NCBI GenBank assembly: GCA_002731665.1
Contig: PCCJ01000033.1
Span: 1-64,000 of the forward strand
Reading direction: 5' to 3'
Length of the DNA stretch: 64,000 nucleotides
Source of the DNA: Actinomycetota bacterium
GTDB lineage: Bacteria > Actinomycetota > Acidimicrobiia > Acidimicrobiales > Poriferisodaliceae
Of the stretch, positions 24,381-34,208 are shown piece by piece. A model generated the notes under the pieces. The model worked only from the letters and a program-made list of their open reading frames with translations. It was not told where the DNA came from and ran no database searches. The first letter of the stretch is position 1, and every line of letters starts with the position of its first letter. A program made the position numbers and the translations under genes.

Positions 24381-26083
24381 CTTGCCAGCGGCCCGCGTAG
24401 CAACATTCCCGGAGTCGCTCCCGTAGTTTCGCCATCTTCAACAAGAATTTCACCATTCACAATAGTTGCTTTTATCCCAACCGAAGTCTGCCGTAACCGT
24501 GCTGCGCCTGATGGCAAGTCATGGAGCAACTCAGGCAAGTTGGGACTAACGCTTTCTGAGTCAAAAATATTAATATCTGAAGCTTTTCCTTCGGCCAATA
24601 CCCCACGATCGTCAAAGCCCCAAGCTCGAGCTGGCACCAATGTCATGCGATGAATCGCCTCCTCTAACGAAAACGCTTTTTCATTCCGAACCCAATGTCC
24701 GAGTAAATGAGTCTGAATCGAAGAGTCCATAATTTGCGTAACATGCGCACCGCTATCACTAAACGTTGGGATAGCAAAGGGGTGTTTCATTAGATCAAGG
24801 ACTACCGATTGGTCCTGATTGGCAGCAGCCTGTATAAAGAAAATGTCTAGGTTGTTAGCCACTGCAACATCAAAAAAAACATCAATTGGTTTCTTATTTT
24901 CGGCTGCAGCAATTTCCGCTATCGATCGGTATGGAGGAAGCGCCGACTCCATCGGATATACGAATTCCCATTCCGGTTTACGAGCCTCTGCGCCAATCGA
25001 TCGTCCATAGTCTCCATGTTCAGCTTCATGCATCAAGCTGGAGCGCATCTCAGGATTTCTCAGCGCCAATAACTGATCTTCTAGAGTGGCTTTCCTGAGT
25101 TCTTTCCATATTGGAAGCGAGTCAAAGGGAAGCTGCGTTGAAAAGGATAGCAGTACTCCAAATTGGCGAGTATGCACCTGAGCCCAAGACCTTCCTCCTG
25201 CAGAATTTATTCTGTCTAAAAGTTCAACGACAGGTTTCCACCCTAAGTCACCTTTACCGGCAGCAAGCATTCCATAAGTGAATGGCACCCCGGTTCGTAC
25301 AGCAAGTTCTACCAAACGACTGATATACAATTCGCGTTTCTCCAGGTCTCGAGAACGAAGATCATGGTGGTGAGCTAGTTCAAAAATCCCAGCACCTAAT
25401 TTCCCCATCTCGGAAACCAATAGCTCTACTTCTGACCAATCGGCCATTCGACTTGCAACTGGTCGGTCATCAGAAGTCGCATGATTTACAGAAACCGAGG
25501 TTGTAAAACCCATGGCACCAGACTTCATTGCCGAACGAAGCTGCCCTACCATCAGGGCAAGATCATCCTCGTTGGCAGAGTCTTCAAAAGCTCTTTCACC
25601 CATAGCCCACGTTCGTAATGCTGAATGACCGATATAGCCTGCATAATTAATTCCTTTAGGCGTTCTATCAACAAAATTTAAATATTCTGGAAAAGTTTCC
25701 CAAGACCAGTCGATACCAGCTGCCATGGCTTCTGCAGATATATCTTCAGCCCTTTCAAGATTACGAACTACAAGATGTCGTTCATCTGAGCGAACTGGTG
25801 CGAGAGTAAATCCGCAATTTCCCATTACGGCAGTCGTTACTCCATGAAAGCATGAACTCTCACCCATTGGGTCCCAGGCAATTTGTGCATCCATATGGGT
25901 ATGAACATCCACAAACCCTGGGCTAACTATCTGACCTTCAGCCTCAACTATGCGCTTAGCTTTACGGCCCCCTAACAAACCTATCTCAGTGATTACGCCG
26001 CCATCAACCATCACATCAGCGCGACGTCTGGCGCGTCCGGTGCCATCGATAAGTGTGCCCCCACGAATTAATAATTCGCTCAC
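24377..26083 (-). CDS. N-acyl-D-amino-acid deacylase-like amidohydrolase
   Basis: The 568-residue protein resembles D-aminoacylases/N-acyl-D-glutamate deacylases. It has an N-terminal beta sandwich with GGTLIDGTGRARR, the metal motif GFVDVHTHMDAQ, the characteristic GNCGFTLAPVR (conserved Cys), an SGAHVTQIMD block with Asp, and a late DINIFD strand. Such zinc enzymes remove acyl groups from D-amino acids and related amides. The GTG start has GGGGGA about 6 bases upstream. It is downstream of, and 85 bases from, the fused CoA-transferase, so the pair may share a pathway. Confidence 0.87.
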   Translation of the reverse strand: MSELLIRGGTLIDGTGRARRRADVMVDGGVITEIGLLGGRKAKRIVEAEGQIVSPGFVDVHTHMDAQIAWDPMGESSCFHGVTTAVMGNCGFTLAPVRSDERHLVVRNLERAEDISAEAMAAGIDWSWETFPEYLNFVDRTPKGINYAGYIGHSALRTWAMGERAFEDSANEDDLALMVGQLRSAMKSGAMGFTTSVSVNHATSDDRPVASRMADWSEVELLVSEMGKLGAGIFELAHHHDLRSRDLEKRELYISRLVELAVRTGVPFTYGMLAAGKGDLGWKPVVELLDRINSAGGRSWAQVHTRQFGVLLSFSTQLPFDSLPIWKELRKATLEDQLLALRNPEMRSSLMHEAEHGDYGRSIGAEARKPEWEFVYPMESALPPYRSIAEIAAAENKKPIDVFFDVAVANNLDIFFIQAAANQDQSVVLDLMKHPFAIPTFSDSGAHVTQIMDSSIQTHLLGHWVRNEKAFSLEEAIHRMTLVPARAWGFDDRGVLAEGKASDINIFDSESVSPNLPELLHDLPSGAARLRQTSVGIKATIVNGEILVEDGETTGATPGMLLRGPLAS

Positions 26084-26167
26084 TTCACTTCCCCCAACTT
26101 GTCAAACGATCCCACACGCTTTAGCAATAAATTTATCTAGCCTTATCTTACCGCTATTAACCAGACA

Positions 26168-28555
26168 CTATTTCAAGATCCCTTCTTCAGTTAGAGCGGA
26201 AATATCTGCTTCAGACATTTCCAGCACTGTCGTGAGCACTTCAATGGTGTGTTCGCCTAATAGCGGCGCCGAACGCAGCACTCCGTTTGTGGCAGTATCC
26301 AACAGCCACGGCACACCGACGTGACTTTTTTTTCCAACCGCAGAGTGAGGGAGCCGTTCGATAACCCCACGTTCATTAAGGTGAGGGTTTTGTTCCAAAG
26401 ACTTGGCATTGAGCGACGGCATCGCAGGGATACCAACTGCTTGCAGAAGCTCAGTAACATGCCATTGATCTTGACTTTGTGTCCATTCATTTATCAGATC
26501 ATCAATAGTTGTCTCATTTTCTTTACGCTTTGAAGCAGTCGAAAACATACTTTCGTCCCTACCGAAATCAATAATATCAGACAGCTTCTCCCACTCTTTA
26601 TCAGTACGGCATGCTATGGCTACCCAGCTATCTTCACCTAGGCATCGATATAGGTTATGGGGTGACATTAATGGATCATGGTTGCCAATTCTTTTCGGTT
26701 CGTTTCCTGTAAGGAGCCATTCCATCCATCCTTCGTTTACACAAACTGTCGTTGCTTCCCACAAAGAGGTGTCGATGTTCTGTCCCTCTCCAGTTCGACG
26801 TCGCGCTGCAAGCGCAGCGACTATAGCGAACGCTGTTGCGATACCTGAAGCCGGGTCCCCAAGAGCTACTCCCACTTCTTCCGGGTCTCCTCCTTCGTAT
26901 CCAGTAAGCGATGACAAGCCTGACAACGGTGCCGTAGTAGGTCCGTATCCTATATATTTGCTGTAAGGGCCTTCTTGCCCATAACCACTAATCGTCGCGA
27001 CAATAACGTCACTTCGTTCGGCTACCAAGTCGTTATACCCCATGCCAAACCGGTCCATTACTCCAGTCCCAAAGTTTGACAGAACAACATCGCATTTAAG
27101 CGCTATCTCTTTCGCTATCGATTTGCCTTTGTCAGTAGAAAGATCAATTCTTATGCTCTTTTTTCCCTGTCCCCATTGGTTAAAGTACCCGTTCGTATCC
27201 GGCCCCTCTTCACAATCAGTTGCGTGTAAGGGTAATCGTCGCCCTAAATCAGGGGCTTCAGCAGATTCGATTTTTATAACTTCGGCTCCTAAATGGGCTA
27301 GATGAAGTCCACAGAATGGGCCAGCCCAGACCCATGAAAAGTCTGCTACTCTTATCCCTTCAAGCGGTCGCGCTTTAATAGCTTTAAGATCAATCTGATT
27401 AGCCGGTCGGCTTGTTTCGAAACCAGCTGTCTGGTCATTCCCTAACGCCGGAGCAGGGCAACGAACCGACCACCAAGGATTCTTATACCTACTTGGAGGT
27501 CCGGGAATTCTGAGAACTCCCATACCTGGTTGATCTAAGTTAACAATAAACTCACGATCATCAAGGTGCGGATCGGAAGCCATCTGAGCGATAGTGTTCA
27601 CGGGCGCGAAAGCGACTCTATTAGCTTGGCCAAGATGAAACAGATCTGCAGTTTTTTGAGGAGCTATCCATTCCGCTAGCCAAAGATGTAAAAGATCGGC
27701 TGCATCTGATCTTCCTTGCTGAGTATCAAATATTTCCATCTCAGCCCACTCTGGGTGTCCCATTATCTCTTTAAGTCGGCGCCATTGATCATCTTCAACA
27801 CATACAACAAAGATACGCCCATCTTTAGTCGGCAGTATTTTCCACGGATTTAGAACTCTTGTCCCAATACGTCCAGGTATCTGGCCAGTGTAGGTATAGG
27901 TAATGAAGCCTGCTTCTAACATGCTCGCTATATAGGACATCCCAGCAAAATCTATGTGTTCACCAGTTCCAGTTCGTTGCGCTTTATCAACCGCTGCGAG
28001 TGCGACCGTCGCCGCCGCAAACCCAATCTGAAACCCAGCTTGTTGCCCATGAGGCTTTAAAGGCGGCAGCTCGGGGCGATCAGAACCTCCAGGTGTAAGC
28101 CATCCCCAGCCCCCACCATGCATTACCTGAAGGTCTTCTGCTTCATAGCCAGAGTATGGCCCAGAACGCCCAAAGGGTGTAACAGAACAGGTGACCATTG
28201 ATGGGTACCGAGTGCGAAGTGAGAGTTCTTCTAAACCAAGAGAGTCTGCCAAATTCGGCGCCAAATCATGAATCAAAAGATCAGCGTCACCTAGCAGGCT
28301 ATGTAATCGGTCCATTCCTGAATCAGTACTTAAATCGATCGAAACACTGCGTTTATTGAAATTTAAACTGACGAATAGGCCGCTCGCATTGATATCAAAT
28401 TCACCGCCATAAGGACCTCTATAGCGAGATTGATCTCCCTCAGGCGGCTCAAGCTTTATTATATCTGCTCCTAGATCAGCCATAATTCTGGCTGCCCACG
28501 GGACAGCAACCATTTGACCGATCTCAACTACTTGGATTCCTTCTAAACCCCTCAT
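26168..28555 (-). CDS. Fused double-domain class III CoA-transferase (CaiB/BaiF family)
   Basis: This 795-residue protein has two CaiB/BaiF domains. The first opens with VVEIGQMVAVPWAARIMADLG, and the second near residue 400 with VADFSWVWAGPFCGLHLAHLG. In the second domain the catalytic Asp is visible (GVALGDPASGIATA). In the first the matching place reads LKPHGQQAGFQIG, so the Asp seems to be lost. That suggests one active site per fused pair, with the first half structural or regulatory. The ATG follows AAGGGG closely. The gene ends 84 bases before the D-aminoacylase-like gene and is divergent from the tandem CMD gene. Confidence 0.88.
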   Translation of the reverse strand: MRGLEGIQVVEIGQMVAVPWAARIMADLGADIIKLEPPEGDQSRYRGPYGGEFDINASGLFVSLNFNKRSVSIDLSTDSGMDRLHSLLGDADLLIHDLAPNLADSLGLEELSLRTRYPSMVTCSVTPFGRSGPYSGYEAEDLQVMHGGGWGWLTPGGSDRPELPPLKPHGQQAGFQIGFAAATVALAAVDKAQRTGTGEHIDFAGMSYIASMLEAGFITYTYTGQIPGRIGTRVLNPWKILPTKDGRIFVVCVEDDQWRRLKEIMGHPEWAEMEIFDTQQGRSDAADLLHLWLAEWIAPQKTADLFHLGQANRVAFAPVNTIAQMASDPHLDDREFIVNLDQPGMGVLRIPGPPSRYKNPWWSVRCPAPALGNDQTAGFETSRPANQIDLKAIKARPLEGIRVADFSWVWAGPFCGLHLAHLGAEVIKIESAEAPDLGRRLPLHATDCEEGPDTNGYFNQWGQGKKSIRIDLSTDKGKSIAKEIALKCDVVLSNFGTGVMDRFGMGYNDLVAERSDVIVATISGYGQEGPYSKYIGYGPTTAPLSGLSSLTGYEGGDPEEVGVALGDPASGIATAFAIVAALAARRRTGEGQNIDTSLWEATTVCVNEGWMEWLLTGNEPKRIGNHDPLMSPHNLYRCLGEDSWVAIACRTDKEWEKLSDIIDFGRDESMFSTASKRKENETTIDDLINEWTQSQDQWHVTELLQAVGIPAMPSLNAKSLEQNPHLNERGVIERLPHSAVGKKSHVGVPWLLDTATNGVLRSAPLLGEHTIEVLTTVLEMSEADISALTEEGILK

Positions 28556-28583
28556 TTGCCCCTTAGCTCAGTCGCTTAGCTCC

Positions 28584-28615
28584 AGATCAGTTAAATTTTC
28601 ATCCTTAGCTGATCT
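28584..28615. promoter_or_regulatory. Inverted repeat in a divergent promoter region
   Basis: AGATCAG at 28584-28590 and CTGATCT at 28609-28615 are exact reverse complements separated by 18 A/T-rich bases. They lie in the 251-base gap between the divergent fused CoA-transferase and the tandem CMD gene, close to the CoA-transferase start. This is a plausible operator or leader hairpin. No regulator gene is adjacent. Confidence 0.35.
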
Positions 28616-28806
28616 GCTATTGAGAGTACTTCTCAGTTACTCAAATACATCGACATTATCCACAGTCATAGCACTAAATTTTCCACATATTTCCAAGGGC
28701 CAGTATTTACGTTACCTAAATTAGCGAACGAAGAAGAAGGAGCGCGCCTATATCGCATTGCACTAGGTTCTGATCAAGAGTTCTGACTCATCTAGGAGGA
28801 ATAACA

Positions 28807-29631
28807 ATGAAGTCTCGCAGCTACGAAGAAAGACACAGTGATGCCCTAGAGGTTTTCGATGGTTTTATGGCTGGCTCTGTCGATGATCCTGAGAGAGGGG
28901 CTCGAGCAATGCGCCGCCAACACGGAGCTTTGGGTAGTTTTGCTTTCGATGTAGTTATGGGTGATGTTTGGGCTCGCCCCCAACTAAGCCGGCGAGATCG
29001 CAGCCTTATCGTGATTAGTGTTTTAGCCACGATTGGGAGCACCGAAGAGCTCTCAGTTCACACAATGATTGGCTTAAACCATGGTGCACAACGAAGTGAA
29101 ATTGAAGAAGTTTTACTTCATGTTGCAGCGTACGCGGGCTTTCCAATGGCTATGCAGGCAACCCGAATAGTCGAAGAACGTTTCCGAATCATAGATGGCG
29201 TTGAGCGTCTGCCCGAACGGAAGCCGAGCGCGCTGTTAGATGATCAGGAACGACGTCTACGAGCCCATAGTGTGCGTAAAACACTTACCGACGGACGCTG
29301 CTCAGAAAATTTAGATGAGGACTACAAAAATTTTATAGATCATCTGGGAGAAGTCGGAGCTATTGCATACAACTGGGCTTTCGGCGACGTCTGGTCACGC
29401 GATGAACTTTCTAGACGAGATCGTAGTCTCGTGGTTGTTTCGATTCTGACAGCTCTGAGCCGGATCGATGAACTTGCATTTCATATCCCAGCTGCTTTGA
29501 ATCACGGGCTCTCACGAAAAGAAGTTGAGGAGATAATGGTTCAAATGACTATCTACGGTGGTATCCCAAAAGCAGTCGAAGGGGTTCTAGCAATGAAAAA
29601 GGCGTACTCCAAAATTGATGCTCGGAATTGA
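28807..29631 (+). CDS. Tandem carboxymuconolactone decarboxylase (CMD) domain protein
   Basis: The 274-residue protein holds two CMD-family domains. Each has the segment GDVW-(AS)-R-x-x-LSRRDRSL followed by a helix pair (ELSVHTMIGLNHG in the first, ELAFHIPAALNHG in the second). This fits the two-domain 4-carboxymuconolactone decarboxylase relatives. The conserved His and Glu/Arg are present and there is no CxxC, so thiol peroxidase activity is not expected. An ideal AGGAGG lies 7 bases before the ATG, among the best ribosome-binding sites in the window. It is alone on its strand between the fused CoA-transferase and a crotonase. Confidence 0.88.
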   Translation: MKSRSYEERHSDALEVFDGFMAGSVDDPERGARAMRRQHGALGSFAFDVVMGDVWARPQLSRRDRSLIVISVLATIGSTEELSVHTMIGLNHGAQRSEIEEVLLHVAAYAGFPMAMQATRIVEERFRIIDGVERLPERKPSALLDDQERRLRAHSVRKTLTDGRCSENLDEDYKNFIDHLGEVGAIAYNWAFGDVWSRDELSRRDRSLVVVSILTALSRIDELAFHIPAALNHGLSRKEVEEIMVQMTIYGGIPKAVEGVLAMKKAYSKIDARN

Positions 29632-29641
29632 CTAGGCTCTT

Positions 29642-30424
29642 CTAGCCACTACCGAAACTGCCAAATCGAGCTTTCGCCTCATCACTTCTCATTGCTAGAG
29701 CAGAGGCATCTCCATCGAACTCTGATATGTCTCCGAGCCGACTAACTTGCGCGTAACCGCGCATCTGATACTTGGCCATATGAACGGAAAGCGGAGGCAA
29801 CGCTAGGCATCGCTCTACCCATTCGCTCACTAATTCGTCAAGTAGATCTTCGTCCACAGCAACTTCATGAATTAACCCCCATTGCTTGGCCAAATCTCCA
29901 TCTATACGTTCGGCTAACATGACCATCTGCCTAGCCCTAGATGCACCGACTTCGCTGATCAACCGAGGAGTAGCTCCCCACGGTAACGGAACTCCCAGCT
30001 CCACCTCAGGAACATAGAAAGCGGTGTTAGCCGTCGCTAATCTGAAATCACAAGAAGTAGAAAAGCAACAACCGCCGCCAACTGCGTGCCCATGAACTCG
30101 CGCGATCGTCACCACTTCGCAATCTTCGATAGCTCTTACAGCTCGCCGTCCAAGCTGACCTCTGTAACGAGCTTCAACATCGTTAGATGTTGCTTTTAAA
30201 GTTTCTTTTCTGTCTGCGCCCGCACAAAATGACTTCCCGCGCCCTCCAAGGACAGCTACCCGAAACTCTGTTTGAGCATTAAGAGCCAGGAAGATATCTC
30301 CTACCTCTTTAATCATTTGCTGATTATGTGCGTTCCTTGACTCTGGACGGTTGAGCCAGATTCGAAGGACTTCACCGTTAGGTTCGATTTCTAAGGTTTC
30401 ATAATCTGTCAGGCGTAAGGACAT
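29642..30424 (-). CDS. Enoyl-CoA hydratase/isomerase (crotonase) family protein
   Basis: The 260-residue crotonase shows WLNRPESRNAHN, FCAGADRKETL at the CoA site, GHAVGGGCCFSTSCDFRLA and FYVPEVELGVPLPWGATPRL with the first catalytic Glu. By eye the second catalytic Glu is Gln (SRARQMVML), so the reaction may be isomerisation rather than hydration. It converges on the tandem CMD gene, with 10 bases between. The start lacks an obvious ribosome-binding site. Confidence 0.87.
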   Translation of the reverse strand: MSLRLTDYETLEIEPNGEVLRIWLNRPESRNAHNQQMIKEVGDIFLALNAQTEFRVAVLGGRGKSFCAGADRKETLKATSNDVEARYRGQLGRRAVRAIEDCEVVTIARVHGHAVGGGCCFSTSCDFRLATANTAFYVPEVELGVPLPWGATPRLISEVGASRARQMVMLAERIDGDLAKQWGLIHEVAVDEDLLDELVSEWVERCLALPPLSVHMAKYQMRGYAQVSRLGDISEFDGDASALAMRSDEAKARFGSFGSG

Positions 30425-30472
30425 GGACCATATTCTGCCCGAAAAATTTTCTCATCGCAGAAATAAACTACT

Positions 30473-31918
30473 CTAACTTCGGCGACGTCCTGTGAATATA
30501 GGAGCTATATAGCCTAATGCTGCTATTGAGGCACCAAAGATAAACGTTGCACGAAGACGTTCAGTAGATGGGTCGCTGCCAGCTATAGCGAGCATTGATT
30601 GAATTCCCAAAATCATTCCAATAAACATAACCGTCTGGTTCATTCCATTGGCAATTCCCAAATCCTGATCCTCTACAGAGTTCGCCACAAGCGTTTGATA
30701 GGCAGGTGTCCCGATCCCAGCAGAAACACCGGAGAGCATAAGTCCAATCATTAATATTGCTAAGCCAACACCTCCTGGCTCGCTACCTAACGCGAAAGCC
30801 ACCATTGATCCGATCATGGCTGTGGTTCCAAAATACATTGGCTTCTGTGCCCCAACACGCGTGACCAGGTAACCGCCCATTGGAGAAGCCAGTGCGAAGA
30901 TACCTGGACGCGGAACCATCAGCATTGCGGCGGCTCCAACGGAATAACCATACGGACCCTGCAGCACACCAGGAATTACTATGAACGCACCCATATAGGC
31001 AAACTGGTTGCAGGCCGCCGAAAGAAGCGGAAGAGAAAAGCTTCGTTTCTGAAACAAGCGCATGTCGAGCAACGGGCTTGCTATCCGCTTTTCCCAATGT
31101 ACGAACACCCAGAACAGCAAAAAACTTCCAACTAGCATCGCTAGCAAAGTAGGGTCGCTGGCGACTTGACGGTCGTTCCCGAGAAGCACGGGTACACGAG
31201 TGATTGCTAGCAAAACCAATAGCGTTGCGATAGCCAGAAGGAAAGTTCCAAGCCAATCGATCTTCGCTCGTAACCCCTTCGGGATCGGTTTCACCACTAA
31301 CAAGGCTGCAAGCGCAGCGGCGGTGCTGATTGCCCCGAAAACCAAAAAAACTGCTCTCCACCCAAACAGATTTAAGAGCGGCCCTCCAGCGACGACTCCG
31401 ATCGTCGGAGCTCCAGTCATGGCGAACTGAAACCAGCCAACTGCTTTTGCCCGTTCAGCAGAACCGAAAGCGTGCATCAACAGAGCTATTCCAGTTGGCA
31501 TCATGAGCGCTCCGCTTAGCCCAAAAAGAACGCGTATAAAAATAAACGCCCCGATACTCCAAACCCAGTAAGTAGCTACCATTGTGATTGTCATTCCAAT
31601 CACGCCAATAAGGAATATGCGGCGGTGCCCATAGATATCTCCGAGTTTTCCGCCTGCCGGAGTAGCAATTGCCATTGCCAACATGAGCCCAGTTAGGATC
31701 CACCCAGCATTTGTGACCGTAGTATCGAGGTCCTCAGCGATTGTCGGCAAAGCAGCGGTAACCAGCGTCATCAGCGAGCCGAAACCCAAGACAGCAAAGG
31801 CTATTACCCAGAGAAGTTTCCGTCGATAAGTTAGTGACTGAGGAACAATACTCGGAGCACTATTAGCCGGATAAACCTGCCATACCGTTGGATCACGAAT
31901 ACCACTAGTGACAGTCAC
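30473..31918 (-). CDS. MFS transporter (DHA2-like)
   Basis: A 481-residue membrane protein with many hydrophobic helices. A 30-residue cytoplasmic N-terminus is followed by a first helix (LLWVIAFAVLGFGSLMTLVTAALP). The MFS motif GKLGDIYGHRR after the second helix marks it as a drug:H+ antiporter-type transporter. A second half begins near residue 270 after VHWEKRIASPLLD, and the number of segments suggests 12-14. The likely role is proton-driven export or import of a small organic compound. The start is GTG. It is the last gene of a minus-strand run with an SDR and an alcohol dehydrogenase upstream. Confidence 0.88.
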   Translation of the reverse strand: MTVTSGIRDPTVWQVYPANSAPSIVPQSLTYRRKLLWVIAFAVLGFGSLMTLVTAALPTIAEDLDTTVTNAGWILTGLMLAMAIATPAGGKLGDIYGHRRIFLIGVIGMTITMVATYWVWSIGAFIFIRVLFGLSGALMMPTGIALLMHAFGSAERAKAVGWFQFAMTGAPTIGVVAGGPLLNLFGWRAVFLVFGAISTAAALAALLVVKPIPKGLRAKIDWLGTFLLAIATLLVLLAITRVPVLLGNDRQVASDPTLLAMLVGSFLLFWVFVHWEKRIASPLLDMRLFQKRSFSLPLLSAACNQFAYMGAFIVIPGVLQGPYGYSVGAAAMLMVPRPGIFALASPMGGYLVTRVGAQKPMYFGTTAMIGSMVAFALGSEPGGVGLAILMIGLMLSGVSAGIGTPAYQTLVANSVEDQDLGIANGMNQTVMFIGMILGIQSMLAIAGSDPSTERLRATFIFGASIAALGYIAPIFTGRRRS

Positions 31919-32005
31919 TGATTATGTAGCCTACTGTTTTTTCTAGCCTATTTTAGATTTTCGAACAATACGAGAATTTTAATTACCGATATTCTTGCGA
32001 AAAAA

Positions 32006-32830
32006 TTATCGCGTCAATTTTTGAGTATCAACCATGCTTTGGTGTTGGCGCATGGTTACGGCAGCCATTTCTGGATGAGTTAGTATCCAAAATTTATCGT
32101 TAAGCACGGCGTCTAGAACCATGGGCCCTACTTCAGCCGGGTCCATACCCCCAGCTAAAGTCTTAGTAAGGAAGTTCCAAAACTTGTCGCCCTGTTCAGA
32201 AGCAACATGGTTTGCGGCGTCCTCTTGTTCTCTGTTTCGCTCACTATCAACAATGTTTGTGTTGATTGGGCCCGGGCAGAGCACTGAGGCATGAACGTTT
32301 GAGTTCTGCCAGCGTAAATCCCGTTCTAGCGAAGTCATTAACGCGACGACTCCATGTTTAGCTACGTTGTATGCCCCGAGAGACGCTCCCGCATATAGTC
32401 CAGCCATAGAGGCAGTCGAATTTATGTGGCCTTCGCCTTGTTTTTCCATAATTGGCAAAAAGGTTTCGACTCCATATATCGGCCCCCATAGATCGATATC
32501 TAAGGTCCATTTCCAGTCCGCCATGGAAGTTCCACCGACTGGCGCTCCAAGTCCCACTCCTGCGTTATTGCATAGAACGTGCGCTGCGCCGAAATGGCTA
32601 AGTGTTGTATCGGCAAGTTTTTCAACTTCTTCTAACTTCGAAACGTCGGTTAATACTCCTACCGCCTCATGGCCGTTGCTGACGAGGTCCCTAACCACCT
32701 CATCAAGGGGTTCAGCTTCAATATCGGCAAGAACAATTTTCATGCCTGCTAGGGCAAAAGTATTTGCCATAGCCAGTCCCATTCCACTTGCCGCTCCTGT
32801 CACCACAGCGACCTTGCCCGCAACGTCCAT
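32006..32830 (-). CDS. SDR family oxidoreductase
   Basis: A classical SDR of 274 residues with VTGAASGMG, LADIEAEPLDE (acidic, NAD-favouring), LCNNAGVGLG, NSTASMAGLY, GAYNVAKHG (YxxxK) and VLCPGPINTN. The C-terminal third is longer than usual and lacks the common DGG ending, as in many actinobacterial SDRs. I chose the ATG at 32830, because GAGAGGG lies 6 bases upstream and the TTG just before it is less suited. It follows the zinc alcohol dehydrogenase by 25 bases, so the two are likely cotranscribed. Confidence 0.9.
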   Translation of the reverse strand: MDVAGKVAVVTGAASGMGLAMANTFALAGMKIVLADIEAEPLDEVVRDLVSNGHEAVGVLTDVSKLEEVEKLADTTLSHFGAAHVLCNNAGVGLGAPVGGTSMADWKWTLDIDLWGPIYGVETFLPIMEKQGEGHINSTASMAGLYAGASLGAYNVAKHGVVALMTSLERDLRWQNSNVHASVLCPGPINTNIVDSERNREQEDAANHVASEQGDKFWNFLTKTLAGGMDPAEVGPMVLDAVLNDKFWILTHPEMAAVTMRQHQSMVDTQKLTR

Positions 32831-32855
32831 CAATTGCCCTCTCCCAGAAATTTTT

Positions 32856-33947
32856 CTAGCTGAAATCTACGACTGTTCGGGCTCCAACTCGCTGTCGCAT
32901 TTGCTCATATCCTTCATTGATTTGGTCAAGCTTAATGTGGCTGGAAATCATTTCGTCCAGCATTAAACGACCATCTAGATACATATCGACGTATCTAGGC
33001 ATATCCACTCGGAAAGAGTTTGATCCCATCATGGAGCCTTGTAGTCGCTTTTCCATCATGAAGACTTCGTGTCCTGGAATTTCAATTTTTTCGCCAAGCG
33101 GCATCATTCCAACAATAACTGTTGTCCCGCCAACCTTCGATGCCGACCATGCTTGTTCACATGTAGCTTTCAGACCTATGCACTCGAATGCATAGTCCAC
33201 TCCGCCGCCAGTCATTTCGTGGATAGTCATTACTGCATCAGTCTCGGAGCCGTTTACGGTATCTGTAGCTCCGACTGCTCGAGCTGTCTCAAGCTTGTCA
33301 TCGGTAACATCCACTGAAATTATTCTTCCGGCACCCGCAATTCTCGCACCTTGAACAGCAGATAGCCCAATGCCGCCGGCACCAAACACGGCCACCGTTG
33401 ACCCAGGCTCAATTCGTGCTGTCTTAAATACGGCGCCGACACCAGTCGTCACGCCACAACCGATTAATGCTGCACGATCTAACGGCATATCTGAACGAAT
33501 TTTAACTACAGCGTTTTGATGAATTAGCATTTCTTCAGCGAATCCGCCTAAACGGGCAAATTGATCCACAGGTGTGCCATCTGACTTACTCAACCTTGGC
33601 GCAGCTCCCTTAGGGCGAGACACAGCACTATTGTTTCGGCAAAGGTTCGGTCGGCCGGTGAGACAAAGATTGCAATTTCCACAGAACACGGAAAGACAAG
33701 TAATTACATGGTCCCCGGGTTTTACGTAGGAAACATCTTTACCAACAGCTTGGACTATTCCAGCGCTTTCATGTCCCATGACTGAGGGCACCGCCCCTGG
33801 CCAAGATGCATCCATAAAATGAAGGTCGCTATGACACAAGCCAGCGTTCACTACCTGCACTAGAACTTCATTGGCTTCGGGCTTATCAATTGAAATATCT
33901 TCGATTATTAGATCGCCCGGTATTTGGTTAAGAACTGCAGCCTTCAT
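32856..33947 (-). CDS. Zinc-dependent alcohol dehydrogenase (class III-like MDR)
   Basis: The 363-residue protein is a zinc MDR dehydrogenase. The catalytic zinc Cys is in NAGLCHSDLHF with the His in MGHESAG. Four Cys of the structural zinc lobe are visible in CGNCNLCLTGRPNLC. The cofactor site is GAGGIGLSAVQGARIAGA. Such enzymes oxidise primary alcohols or aldehyde-thiol adducts; in actinobacteria some use mycothiol adducts or NDMA. The GAGAGGG ribosome-binding site lies 10 bases before the ATG. Together with the following SDR and MFS transporter it forms a probable minus-strand unit for alcohol oxidation. The substrate is unknown. Confidence 0.92.
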   Translation of the reverse strand: MKAAVLNQIPGDLIIEDISIDKPEANEVLVQVVNAGLCHSDLHFMDASWPGAVPSVMGHESAGIVQAVGKDVSYVKPGDHVITCLSVFCGNCNLCLTGRPNLCRNNSAVSRPKGAAPRLSKSDGTPVDQFARLGGFAEEMLIHQNAVVKIRSDMPLDRAALIGCGVTTGVGAVFKTARIEPGSTVAVFGAGGIGLSAVQGARIAGAGRIISVDVTDDKLETARAVGATDTVNGSETDAVMTIHEMTGGGVDYAFECIGLKATCEQAWSASKVGGTTVIVGMMPLGEKIEIPGHEVFMMEKRLQGSMMGSNSFRVDMPRYVDMYLDGRLMLDEMISSHIKLDQINEGYEQMRQRVGARTVVDFS

Positions 33948-34208
33948 TGTTGGTATGCCCTCTCAAAAGTCTTCTTCTAAAACCCAAAGCGTAGTCATTC
34001 CAGCCTGTCCTCGCAGCCTGTCTGCCATCTTTCTTCCGAACAGAGCGACACCTGTTTCGGCTTACTCGTCGTTTACCTTTCAAAAAAATGCGGCCACTTA
34101 GGTTTGGTTTCGATGCACATATCTATCTCCTAGCCAAGAATTGAGTCGGGTTATCTCTCTCGTCTGCATCCTCTGACCTTATGAATATTCAGAATGTACG
34201 TAACTTGT

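Noticed and set aside
32367..32966. 199-codon plus-strand open frame opposite the SDR and the alcohol dehydrogenase end
   Set aside because: It is antisense to two clearly real genes and its composition (Ser, Pro, Thr, Ala) is that of a reverse-strand shadow.
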